A DNA stretch of 52,775 nucleotides. Source: Arenimonas maotaiensis (lineage in GTDB: Bacteria; Pseudomonadota; Gammaproteobacteria; Xanthomonadales; Xanthomonadaceae). The notes under the pieces were generated by a model. It saw only the letters and a list, made by a program, of their open reading frames with translations, did not search any database and was not told the DNA's origin. The position numbers were made by a program, and so were the translations under genes. Location: NCBI RefSeq assembly GCF_014638745.1, contig NZ_BMFO01000003.1:153052-205826 (forward strand), written 5' to 3'. Shown piece after piece: positions 37,560 to 45,067 of this stretch; the stretch's first letter is position 1; each line of letters opens with the position of its first letter.

Positions 37560-38724
37560 CGTCGTCCTTGATCACGCCATGCAATGTTTCGACCAGCGTT
37601 TCGATCTGCGCCGGCGTATGCAGGGCGGTCAGCGTGATGCGCAGCCGCGCCGTGCCCGGCGGAACAGTCGGCGGCCGGATGGCGCTGACCCAGAAACCGC
37701 GTGCGCGCAGTGCCTCGCTCCAGCGCAGGGCGCGGTCGTTGTCGCCGGCCAGCAACGGCTGGATGGCGGTATTCGACGGCAACAAAGGCAAGCCGGCGTG
37801 CGCGGCCAGCGCGGTGAATTGCCGGATGTTGTTCTGCAGCAAAGCGTGGTGTTCCGCTTCGGTTGCCAGCAGACGCAGGGATTGCGACAGCGCCGCCGCC
37901 ATCGCCGGCGCCGGTGCGGTGCTGAACAGGTACGGCCGCGCGGTATCCACCAGGTGCGCGATCACGTCGCGGTTGGAGAGAATCAACGCGCCCTGCCCGC
38001 CCAGCGCCTTGCCGGCCGGGACCACCAGGATCGGTACGTCCCCGGCACCGAGCCCGGCGGCCTGCAGGCTACCCAGGCCGGTGGCGCCGAGCACGCCGAC
38101 GCCGTGCGCGTCGTCGAGCATCAGCGTGGCGTCATGACGTGCGGCGATCTGCGCCAGGCCTGCCACATCGGCCGCATCGCCGTCCATGCTGAACACGCCG
38201 TCACTGACCAGCAGCCGCAGGTCCTGCGTCGCGCCGTTCAAGGCGGCTTCGGCGGCGGCCACGTCGGCGTGCGGATAGCGTTTCAGCGCGGCGCCGGAGA
38301 AACGCGCGCCGTCAATCAGGCAGGCGTGGTTGCGCTTGTCCTGCACGCACAGCGCGCGTGCATCGAGCAGGGCGGTCAGCACGCCCAGATTGGCCAGATA
38401 GCCGCTGCCGGCATACAGCGCGGCGTCATAGCCGAACAGCGCGGCGGCCTGTTCTTCCAACGCGCGATGCGCGGAAAAGTAGCCGCTGACCAAGGCCGAG
38501 CCGGCGCTGCCGACGCCGTATTCGGCCGCCGCCGCACGGAACGTCGAAACCACCGCCGGATGTTGGGCGAAGCCCAGGTAATCGTTGCTGCAGAAATTGA
38601 CCAACGTTACGCCATCGCAATCCGCGACCATGCCGAGGCGCGCGTCCTGCACGCGCCGCGTCCGGTCAAGGCCCGCCGCGTGCCGTTGCCGGGCGTCGGC
38701 GCGCAGGCGTTCACGCAGCGCCAT
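37543..38724 (-). CDS. bioF: 8-amino-7-oxononanoate synthase BioF
   Basis: BioF condenses pimeloyl-ACP (or -CoA) with L-alanine to form 8-amino-7-oxononanoate, using PLP. The 393-residue protein shows 'FCSNDYLGFAQHP', 'GVGSAGSALVSGY', 'DKRNHACLIDGA', the PLP-ring 'LDDAHGVGVLG' and a PLP-lysine motif 'PAGKALGG' (TFGKALG in many homologues). bioB is 3 bases upstream and bioH overlaps by 17 bases downstream. Confidence 0.96.
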   Translation of the reverse strand: MALRERLRADARQRHAAGLDRTRRVQDARLGMVADCDGVTLVNFCSNDYLGFAQHPAVVSTFRAAAAEYGVGSAGSALVSGYFSAHRALEEQAAALFGYDAALYAGSGYLANLGVLTALLDARALCVQDKRNHACLIDGARFSGAALKRYPHADVAAAEAALNGATQDLRLLVSDGVFSMDGDAADVAGLAQIAARHDATLMLDDAHGVGVLGATGLGSLQAAGLGAGDVPILVVPAGKALGGQGALILSNRDVIAHLVDTARPYLFSTAPAPAMAAALSQSLRLLATEAEHHALLQNNIRQFTALAAHAGLPLLPSNTAIQPLLAGDNDRALRWSEALRARGFWVSAIRPPTVPPGTARLRITLTALHTPAQIETLVETLHGVIKDDDGPAY

Positions 38725-38727
38725 GGC

Positions 38728-39741
38728 TCAGGCGGCGCAGCTGCGGTCCTGGCACAGCACGTCGGCGTGCACGGTGGTGCTTTGTTCGGTCACCGGCATG
38801 CCGGTGATGCCGAGCTTGGCGAACAGGGCCTGATCGGCTTCCACGTCCGGGTTGCCGGTGGTCAGCAGCTTCTCGCCGTAGAAAATGGAGTTGGCGCCGG
38901 CCAGGAAGCACATCGCCTGCAGTTCTTCGCTCATCTCGGCGCGGCCGGCCGACAGGCGGACCATCGAGTGCGGCATCAGGATGCGTGCCACGGCGACGGT
39001 GCGCACGAATTCGAAGCCGTCCAGCAGGGCGGTGCCGTGCAGCGGCGTGCCGGCCACCTGCACCAGGCGGTTGATCGGCACCGAGCCCGGGTGCTCCGGC
39101 AGGTTGGCCAAGGTCTGCAGCAGCGCCGCGCGCTGTTCGCGCGATTCGCCCATGCCGACGATGCCGCCGCAGCAGGTCTTCAGGCCGGCTTCGCGCACGT
39201 TTTCCAGGGTATCCAGACGGTCCTGGTATTCGCGGGTCTTGATGATGTCGGCGTATTCGTCCGGACCGGTGTCGAGGTTGTGGTTGTAGTAGTCCAGGCC
39301 GGCCTCCTTCAGGCGCTTGGCCTGGTCGGCATTCAACATGCCGAGCGTAGCGCAGGCCTCCATGCCCATGGCGCGCACGCCCTGCACCATCGCCGCCACT
39401 TTTTCCAGATCGCGGTCTTTCGGGCTGCGCCAAGCGGCGCCCATGCAGAAGCGGGTGGCGCCGGCGGCCTTGGCCTGCGCGGCCTTGGCCAGCACGTCGT
39501 CCACCTCCATCAGTTTCTGCGCTTTCAGGCCGGTGTCGTAGCGCGCGGCCTGCGGGCAGTAGGCGCAATCTTCCGGACAACCGCCGGTTTTGATCGACAA
39601 AAGGGTCGAGACCTGCACCTGGTTCGGGTCGAAGTTGGCACAGTGAATCTCGCCGGCGCGGTGCATCAGATCGGCGAAGGGCAGGTCGAGCAGCGCCAGC
39701 ACTTCGGCGCGGCTGTAGTCATGGCGGATGACGGCGGTCAT
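38728..39741 (-). CDS. bioB: Biotin synthase BioB
   Basis: BioB is the radical SAM enzyme that inserts sulfur into dethiobiotin. The 337-residue protein carries the radical SAM CxxxCxxC motif at Cys55, Cys59 and Cys62 ('[12 protein letters not shown]'), a cysteine near 99-100 and the conserved '[10 protein letters not shown]' region. The start at complement 39741 is the first gene of the minus-strand block bioB-bioF-bioH-bioC-unknown-GFA. Divergent comF begins 76 bases away; bioA and bioD are not in the window. Confidence 0.97.
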   Translation of the reverse strand: MTAVIRHDYSRAEVLALLDLPFADLMHRAGEIHCANFDPNQVQVSTLLSIKTGGCPEDCAYCPQAARYDTGLKAQKLMEVDDVLAKAAQAKAAGATRFCMGAAWRSPKDRDLEKVAAMVQGVRAMGMEACATLGMLNADQAKRLKEAGLDYYNHNLDTGPDEYADIIKTREYQDRLDTLENVREAGLKTCCGGIVGMGESREQRAALLQTLANLPEHPGSVPINRLVQVAGTPLHGTALLDGFEFVRTVAVARILMPHSMVRLSAGRAEMSEELQAMCFLAGANSIFYGEKLLTTGNPDVEADQALFAKLGITGMPVTEQSTTVHADVLCQDRSCAA

Positions 39742-39817
39742 GGGGATTTTCCGATGGTGGAGGGGCGGGCCTTGCGGCAACCTGCGTAGGATACCCCAGT
39801 CCGTCAACCGGCCGCCA

Positions 39818-40450
39818 ATGAAATTCGTTGACCGTCTCCGCAACGCCTTGAATATCCAGTGGTTCCCGAACCCGTGTCGGCTATGCGGGGAAGAGGCCGG
39901 CCCGGCCGCGGCGTTCTGTACCCAGTGCCTGGCCGGTTTTCCCGAGCCGCCGCCGGTACTGGCGCTGGCCAACGGAACGGTGCATGCGGCCTTCTTATAT
40001 GAAGCCCCGGTCGATGGCCTGATTCAAGGCTTCAAATTCCATGAAGACCTCGGCGCCGGCCGGCATCTGGCGCGCATGGCATTGCCGGTATTGGCCGCCG
40101 GCAGGCCACAGGCGTTGCTGCCGATTCCCCTGCATGTCAGCCGTCTGCGCCAGCGCGGCTTCAACCAGAGCCTGGAGTTGGCGAGGTGCTGGAGCCGCGG
40201 CACCGGCATTCCGGTGTTCGGGCAGGCTTTGGTGCGCGCCCGCGCCACCGCCGTGCAATCGGGCCTGAAGGGCGCCGAGCGCGCCGCCAATGTGCAGGGT
40301 GCGTTCCGCGCTACGGGTCTGCTGCCGGCGCATGTGGCCTTGGTGGACGACGTCTATACCACCGGCGCGACCTGCGCCGCGGCGGCCGAGGTGCTGCTCG
40401 CGGCCGGGGTGCGGCGTGTGGATGTCTGGTGCTTGGCGCGGGTGCCGTGA
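39818..40450 (+). CDS. comF: ComF family phosphoribosyltransferase-like protein
   Basis: A 210-residue ComF/GntX-type protein with a zinc-ribbon-like cysteine set near the N-terminus (CRLCGEE ... CTQCL) and a phosphoribosyltransferase fold whose PRPP loop is '[13 protein letters not shown]' near residue 170. ComF proteins support DNA uptake or use of external DNA; the biochemical reaction is unsettled. Start ATG 39818 was chosen to open directly before the cysteine cluster and avoid the overlap with bioB. It is divergent from bioB and convergent with ubiA. Confidence 0.9.
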   Translation: MKFVDRLRNALNIQWFPNPCRLCGEEAGPAAAFCTQCLAGFPEPPPVLALANGTVHAAFLYEAPVDGLIQGFKFHEDLGAGRHLARMALPVLAAGRPQALLPIPLHVSRLRQRGFNQSLELARCWSRGTGIPVFGQALVRARATAVQSGLKGAERAANVQGAFRATGLLPAHVALVDDVYTTGATCAAAAEVLLAAGVRRVDVWCLARVP

Positions 40451-40457
40451 GTGCCGG

Positions 40458-41330
40458 TTACAGCAGGGAGGCCGCGATGCCGACGAACACCGGCATGCCC
40501 ACCCATTGGTTGGCCAGGAAGGCGCGGAAGCAGTCCTCGCGGTGGCGCAGGCGCGCGATCTTGAACTGCCAGAGGATCGCCACGCCAGCGGCGGCCAGGC
40601 CGACGTAATAGTACGGTCCGAAGTGGTATTGCCGGCCGAGTAGCGCCATCGCGGCCAGAAAACCGGCGAACAGCACGGCGATGCCGGCCAGGTCCATGTC
40701 GCCCAGGAAGATGGCCAGCGATTTCGAGCCGGCTTTCAGGTCGTCCTCGCGGTCGACCATCGCGTACCAGGTGTCGTAGCCGGTGGTCCACAGCAGATTG
40801 GCCAGGAACAGCAGCCAGGCGCTTTGCGGGATCTTGCCCTGCACGGCGGCGAACGCCATCGGAATGCCCCAGCCGAAGGCGATGCCCAGGTACACCTGCG
40901 GGAAATAGGTGTGCCGCTTCAGGTAGGGATAGGTGGCGGCCAGCAGCGCGCCGACCACGCTCAGACCGATGGTCAGCGGATTGGTCAGCAGCACCAGGCC
41001 GAACGCCGCCAGCATCATCAGCACGAACGCCGTCAGGGCTTCGCGCGGGCTGATCCAACCGCTCACCAGCGGCCGGGCCTTGGTGCGCTCCACCCGGTGG
41101 TCCAGCCAGCGGTCGGCGTAGTCGTTGATGATGCAGCCGGCCGAGCGCGTCAACCAGACGCCGGCGCCGAACACCAACAGCAGCTTCAGCGGCGGCAAGC
41201 CGCCGGCGGCCAGCCACAGCGCCCACAGCGTGGGCCAGAGCAGCAACAGGGTGCCGATCGGGCGGTCACCGCGCATCAGCTGCCAGTAGGCGCGGCGTTT
41301 CGGGTGTCGGGAAGGCATATGGCTGTTCAT
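40458..41330 (-). CDS. ubiA: 4-hydroxybenzoate polyprenyltransferase UbiA
   Basis: UbiA attaches the polyprenyl chain to 4-hydroxybenzoate in ubiquinone synthesis, in the inner membrane. The 290-residue protein matches the E. coli length. The first aspartate-rich motif N69-D-YA-D73-RWL-D77 and the second '[13 protein letters not shown]' are present, with about eight hydrophobic helices. Start at complement 41330; an in-frame ATG 12 bases in is possible. Chorismate lyase (ubiC) is not adjacent. Divergent from the adenylate-forming operon by 83 bases. Confidence 0.95.
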   Translation of the reverse strand: MNSHMPSRHPKRRAYWQLMRGDRPIGTLLLLWPTLWALWLAAGGLPPLKLLLVFGAGVWLTRSAGCIINDYADRWLDHRVERTKARPLVSGWISPREALTAFVLMMLAAFGLVLLTNPLTIGLSVVGALLAATYPYLKRHTYFPQVYLGIAFGWGIPMAFAAVQGKIPQSAWLLFLANLLWTTGYDTWYAMVDREDDLKAGSKSLAIFLGDMDLAGIAVLFAGFLAAMALLGRQYHFGPYYYVGLAAAGVAILWQFKIARLRHREDCFRAFLANQWVGMPVFVGIAASLL

Positions 41331-41413
41331 GGCGGCTCCTATTCTACGGGATGCTCGGCTTGCAATCGGCGTCGGCATTCATCATCCTGTACGGATATCC
41401 GCGCGGCCGAACC

Positions 41414-42586
41414 ATGTCCGAACTGCACATCCCCGACTCCTTCCGTGGCCGGCCCTATGCCGAGCGCCATTTCCGCGCCATCGCCGAATGGGCCGCCGCG
41501 CATTCGCCGTTCTACCGGCGCACGCTCGCCGGCGGCGGCCTGCCGCCGCTGTTGACCCGCGAAATCCTGCAGGCGCACAACGACGAGCTGTTGGACGGCC
41601 GTCCGGTCACCGGCAAGACCTCCGGCGCCACCTCGGTGCCGGTGCGGGTGCATTGGGATCCCGCGCGCGGCGCGCTCGACACACGTGACAACCTCGCCTA
41701 CGCCGGTTGGTTCGGCGGCGTGTTGCCGAACGCCCGCATCGTGGCTTTGTCGGCGCATGAGAAAAAGCCGGACACCTTCGAGGTCGCCAGCCCCGTCGGG
41801 GACCAGCTGGAATTCCTGCGCGGACGCATCGAGCGCCACGGCATGCGTTCGCTGATCAGCTATCCGACCAACCTGGTGCAGTTGGCCGCGCATCTGTTGG
41901 ATGCCGGGCGCACCGTGCCGGAGCTGCACCGCATCGTGTGCATGTCCGAGCTGTTCGAACCGGGCCAGGAAGCGGTCATCCGCCGCGCGTTTCCGAACGC
42001 CCGCATCGCCGCGACCTATTCCTGCACCGAAGTCGGCATGGTCGCCGGCCGTTGTCCGCACAATCCGGATAACTACCATCTGATGGCGCATAAGCTCGGC
42101 GTCGAATTCCTGCGCGCGGACGGCACGCCCTGCGCCGAGGGCGAGGTCGGACAGGTGGTGCTGACCGATTACCACAACCGCGCCATGCCGTTCATCCGCT
42201 ACGCCATCGGCGACTTGGCGGCGCCGGTCCGGTGTGATTGCGGGAAAATCGAGCTGCCGGCGCTGACCCGGTTGCTCGGCAAGCAGCGCGGCCTGCTGCG
42301 GCATCCGGGCGGCGGCTTCGTGTTCAGCACCGAGCTGTCGCCGCACATCCGCGACTCGCCGGAAATCCGCCAGTACCAAGTGGTGCAACGGACGCCGACC
42401 GACTTCACCCTGCGCGCCATCGCCCGCGACGGGGCCGATGCCGGCGCGTTCGAAGCGCGCATGCGCGATTTGTTCGTCCGCCATTTCGGTCCGGCCGCGG
42501 CGGTCGAGTTCGACTGGTGCGCCGACATCCCGCGCCTGCCGGGCGGCAAGTACATGGAGTTCATCGGATTGAAGGAAGCGGCATGA
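41414..42586 (+). CDS. Adenylate-forming enzyme, PaaK/CoF390-synthetase-like (paralogue 1)
   Basis: A 390-residue member of the phenylacetate-CoA ligase (PaaK)/coenzyme F390 synthetase group. Visible are the nucleotide-binding loop 'TSGATSVPV' near residue 80, 'SYPTNLVQLAAHL', 'TYSCTEVGM', a cysteine/histidine set (RCPHNPDNYH, CDCG) resembling the zinc site of PaaK, and a C-terminal 'RLPGGKY' with the likely catalytic lysine. Substrate is unknown; no carrier protein is adjacent. Start ATG 41414 is used; the upstream in-frame ATG 41351 would overlap the ubiA leader. It overlaps the next gene by four bases. Confidence 0.75.
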   Translation: MSELHIPDSFRGRPYAERHFRAIAEWAAAHSPFYRRTLAGGGLPPLLTREILQAHNDELLDGRPVTGKTSGATSVPVRVHWDPARGALDTRDNLAYAGWFGGVLPNARIVALSAHEKKPDTFEVASPVGDQLEFLRGRIERHGMRSLISYPTNLVQLAAHLLDAGRTVPELHRIVCMSELFEPGQEAVIRRAFPNARIAATYSCTEVGMVAGRCPHNPDNYHLMAHKLGVEFLRADGTPCAEGEVGQVVLTDYHNRAMPFIRYAIGDLAAPVRCDCGKIELPALTRLLGKQRGLLRHPGGGFVFSTELSPHIRDSPEIRQYQVVQRTPTDFTLRAIARDGADAGAFEARMRDLFVRHFGPAAAVEFDWCADIPRLPGGKYMEFIGLKEAA

Positions 42587-43764
42587 AACCAGTTTGGATC
42601 CCGGACACGTTCCGCACGCGGCCCTATGCCAGCCGGCGCTTCGAGGCCATCGTGCGTTGGGCGCAGGCCGATCACCCGTTCTACCGGCGCTTCCACCCGG
42701 ATATCGGCCAGCCGCTGCCGGTGGTTACCCGTGCCATGGTGCAGGCGCATAACGACCTGCTGCTGAACGGCCATCCGGCGCAAGGACACACCTCCGGCTC
42801 GACCTCGATGCCGATCCATGTCTCCTGGCAGCCCGATCGCATGCGCATGGAGGCCGAAGACACGCAACGGCTGATGCAGTGGTACGGCGGCCCGCTGTCG
42901 TACATCAAGATCGTGGCGTTGGCCACCCACAAGGCCGACGAGCGCACGCTCGAGGTCGACTCGCCGCTGGCGGAGCAGCTGGCCTTCATCCACGACCGCC
43001 ACCAGCGCCTCGGCGCGGTGTCCTTGGTCAGTTATCCGACCAACTTGGAACGGCTGTGCCGTTTCCTGATCGAGCGCGGCGAGACCCTGCCCTTCATCCG
43101 CCGGGTCACCGCCATGTCCGAGGCCTACGACGACCATCTGGATGACCTGATCCGGCAGGCGTTCCCGAACGCGGTGCCGGTGGTCACCTACAGCGCGGTC
43201 GAACTCGGTTTCATCGCCATCCGCTGTCCGCATCGGCCGGAGAACTACCACGTGATGGCGCACAAGCTGGGCGTGGAGATCCTGGATGAGGACGGCCGGC
43301 CCTGTCCGCCCGGACGGCTGGGGCAGGTGGTGGTCACCGACTATTTCAACCGGCACAGCACCTTGATCCGTTATGCGCTGGGCGATCTGGCCGAGAACGC
43401 GGTCTGCGGCTGCGGCCGCATCGGCCTGCCGGCAATCACCCGCATCGCCGGCAAGATGCGCGGCCTGCTGCGCAAGGCCGACGGCAGCCAGATGCTGTTC
43501 ACCCGCCTGTCGCCGGTGTTCCGCGACTCACCCGAGATCCGCCAGTTCCAAGTGGTGCAGCACACGCTCGACCGCTTCACCATCCGCGCGGCCTTGCGCG
43601 ACGGCAGCGATCCCGCGCCGTTCGAGGCCCGCGTGCGTGAGCGTTTCATCCGCGAATTCGGTCCGGCCACCACGTTGCGCTTCGATTACATGTCCGAGAT
43701 CCCGCGCACCCCCGGCGGCAAATATTTCGCCGCCCTTTGCGAAATTCCCGAGGACCTACCATGA
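42583..43764 (+). CDS. Adenylate-forming enzyme, PaaK/CoF390-synthetase-like (paralogue 2)
   Basis: A 393-residue paralogue of the preceding gene, aligned over its whole length: 'RTRPYASRRFEAIVRWA', the loop 'TSGSTSMPI', 'SYPTNLERLCRFL', 'TYSAVELGF', the RCPHRPENYH and CGCG cysteine/histidine set and the terminal 'RTPGGKY'. The tandem pair probably arose by an old duplication and now acts on two substrates or as a heterodimer (inference). Start ATG 42583 overlaps the previous stop (ATGA); its own stop overlaps the methyltransferase start the same way, so all three proteins are made in coupled amounts. Confidence 0.75.
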   Translation: MKPVWIPDTFRTRPYASRRFEAIVRWAQADHPFYRRFHPDIGQPLPVVTRAMVQAHNDLLLNGHPAQGHTSGSTSMPIHVSWQPDRMRMEAEDTQRLMQWYGGPLSYIKIVALATHKADERTLEVDSPLAEQLAFIHDRHQRLGAVSLVSYPTNLERLCRFLIERGETLPFIRRVTAMSEAYDDHLDDLIRQAFPNAVPVVTYSAVELGFIAIRCPHRPENYHVMAHKLGVEILDEDGRPCPPGRLGQVVVTDYFNRHSTLIRYALGDLAENAVCGCGRIGLPAITRIAGKMRGLLRKADGSQMLFTRLSPVFRDSPEIRQFQVVQHTLDRFTIRAALRDGSDPAPFEARVRERFIREFGPATTLRFDYMSEIPRTPGGKYFAALCEIPEDLP

Positions 43765-44624
43765 GCGCTCCAGTCGAATTCCACCGCGAAGCCATCGCCT
43801 TGGCCTTGGCCGAAGCGCCCCGTCTGTGCGCCGGCAATCCGGCCGGCGACTGCGCCTGGTACCACGGCAGCTGGCCGGTGCTGAAGGGGTTGGGCGTGTT
43901 CGTCAGCCTGAAGTCGGACGACGACTTCCTGTTGCCGCAGCTGCGTGCCGCCATCGCCGGCGGCGCGCGCCGGGTGCTGGTGTCCGGCACCGCCGATGCC
44001 GGCATGCTGGCGCGCATCGCCGCTTGTCTGCCGGATGCGCCGGAATTGGACATCACCGTGCTCGATCAATGCGCCACGCCGCTGGCGCTGTGCCGGCAAT
44101 ACGCCGATCTGGCCGGCTTCGGCATCCGCACCGTGCAGGCCGACATCCTGGATTACCGCGATGCCGACGGTTTCGACCTGATCTGTACGCACTCCTTTTT
44201 GACCTTCTTCGACGCCGCCGCCCGCCGCATCTTGGTTCGGCAATGGTTCGACCTGCTGCGACCGGGCGGCGCCGTACTGACCGCGCAACGGGTGCGGCCC
44301 GGCGAGACCGCGGCCGTCACCCGCTATCCGCCGGGCGAAGTGGCGGCGTTGCAGGACGCCGCCGAGCGGCTGGCCCACGGGCACGGCGATGCGCTTGGCG
44401 TGGACGCAGCGCAGGCGCGGCACAGCGCATGGTTGTACGCCGCTCACCACCAGACGCATCTGATCGCGGATTCGGCGCAGTTGCGTGAACCGTTCGACCG
44501 GGCGGGTTTTGATCTGGCGTATTTCGCGCCGCCGCCGGCCGATGCGCCGGTGCCCGACGTACCCGGCGCGCCGGGCAATCATCAGGCCGCGCGCTGGCGC
44601 ATTTTGGCCCGCAAACCGGCATGA
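43761..44624 (+). CDS. Class I SAM-dependent methyltransferase-like protein
   Basis: A 287-residue protein that follows the class I SAM methyltransferase order: a motif I region 'ARRVLVSGTADAGMLARIA' (glycine pattern degenerate), acidic 'ITVLDQCATPLALC' (motif II), 'TVQADILDYRDADGFDLI' (motif III/IV) and 'LLRPGGAVLTAQRV' (motif V/VI). It is coupled to the two adenylate-forming genes upstream, so its substrate is probably the activated or carried acid they make, or a product of it. Degenerate motif I lowers certainty that it binds SAM normally. Confidence 0.7.
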   Translation: MSAPVEFHREAIALALAEAPRLCAGNPAGDCAWYHGSWPVLKGLGVFVSLKSDDDFLLPQLRAAIAGGARRVLVSGTADAGMLARIAACLPDAPELDITVLDQCATPLALCRQYADLAGFGIRTVQADILDYRDADGFDLICTHSFLTFFDAAARRILVRQWFDLLRPGGAVLTAQRVRPGETAAVTRYPPGEVAALQDAAERLAHGHGDALGVDAAQARHSAWLYAAHHQTHLIADSAQLREPFDRAGFDLAYFAPPPADAPVPDVPGAPGNHQAARWRILARKPA

Positions 44625-44712
44625 TCCGCAGGACCCGTGTCCTGGGGGATTTGCGCACTTTGCTCCGATCCGCCCATGCCAGGCCGGGTTGAGTTTTGAT
44701 TCAAATCAAATT

Positions 44713-44742
44713 CCCCGACAGCGATGAGCGCTGTCCTCGGGG
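44713..44742 (+). terminator. Imperfect hairpin after the methyltransferase operon
   Basis: GACAGCG/CGCTGTC stem with ATGAG loop, extended by CCCC/GGGG with a 3-base bulge. There is no T-run after it, so it may be a weak or Rho-dependent end, or a processing signal. Confidence 0.35.
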
Positions 44743-44834
44743 AGGGCGCAGGCCGGACGTTCGGCCCTCGGATTCGATGCAACCAATTGAAATAAATAAA
44801 TATTTTAAAAATTGCCCGGCGAATTCCTGAACTT

Positions 44835-44850
44835 TGTGACGCAAATCGCA
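44835..44850. promoter_or_regulatory. CRP/Clp-like binding site
   Basis: TGTGA-CGCAAA-TCGCA matches the CRP/Clp consensus TGTGA-N6-TCACA with one mismatch, in the AT-rich region ~47 bases upstream of the -35 box of the autotransporter promoter. If transcription starts near 44932 the site is centred about 90 bases upstream, a distance at which CRP-type activators work. Xanthomonad Clp recognises the same consensus. Confidence 0.5.
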
Positions 44851-44896
44851 GTTTTGGGCGCCCCTGCAAATTTGTAACGGTTGGTAACTCCGTATT

Positions 44897-44925
44897 GACA
44901 CTGACATTCACTCGGCGTTCACTGT
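44897..44925 (+). promoter_or_regulatory. Candidate promoter of the giant autotransporter
   Basis: Perfect -35 TTGACA (44897-44902), 17-base spacer and a weak -10 TTCACT (44920-44925). A poor -10 with good -35 fits an activator-dependent promoter. It leaves a ~135-base leader before ATG 45068. Confidence 0.45.
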
Positions 44926-44966
44926 TCGGTGCAAAGTGCCGGGAAAGGGGTTTAACGGCACGTCAA

Positions 44967-44985
44967 CCGATTTAGGGGGAATCGG
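44967..44985 (+). other. Leader hairpin with G-rich loop
   Basis: CCGATT and AATCGG form a perfect 6-bp stem around TAGGGGG, in the transcribed leader. GGA-containing loops are the kind bound by RsmA/CsrA; binding here is only a suggestion. Confidence 0.35.
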
Positions 44986-45067
44986 ACGCCTCGCGGCCTG
45001 GCCGCAACGGCATCATCCGGTGGACGAATCTCCCTGACGTTTTCGAATTCACTCAGGAGATGTACTC

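Larger units (their letters stand above)
44625..45067 (+). other. 443-base intergenic regulatory region upstream of the giant autotransporter
   Basis: The only gap over 300 bases. In order it holds an imperfect hairpin without a T-run (44713-44742), an AT-rich stretch (~44780-44885), a CRP/Clp-like site (44835-44850), a promoter with consensus -35 (44897-44925), a leader hairpin with a GGGGG loop (44967-44985) and an AGGAG ribosome site just before ATG 45068. I find no convincing small gene or tRNA. Confidence 0.75.

Noticed and set aside
39742-39817. BirA-type biotin operator in the bioB-comF gap
   Set aside because: I looked for the TTGTAAACC-like dyad of BirA operators and saw no convincing match in the 76 bases.
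44625-45067. Possible small RNA or tRNA in the long intergenic gap
   Set aside because: No tRNA arms or small-RNA-like promoter-terminator pair is visible; hairpins lack T-runs.
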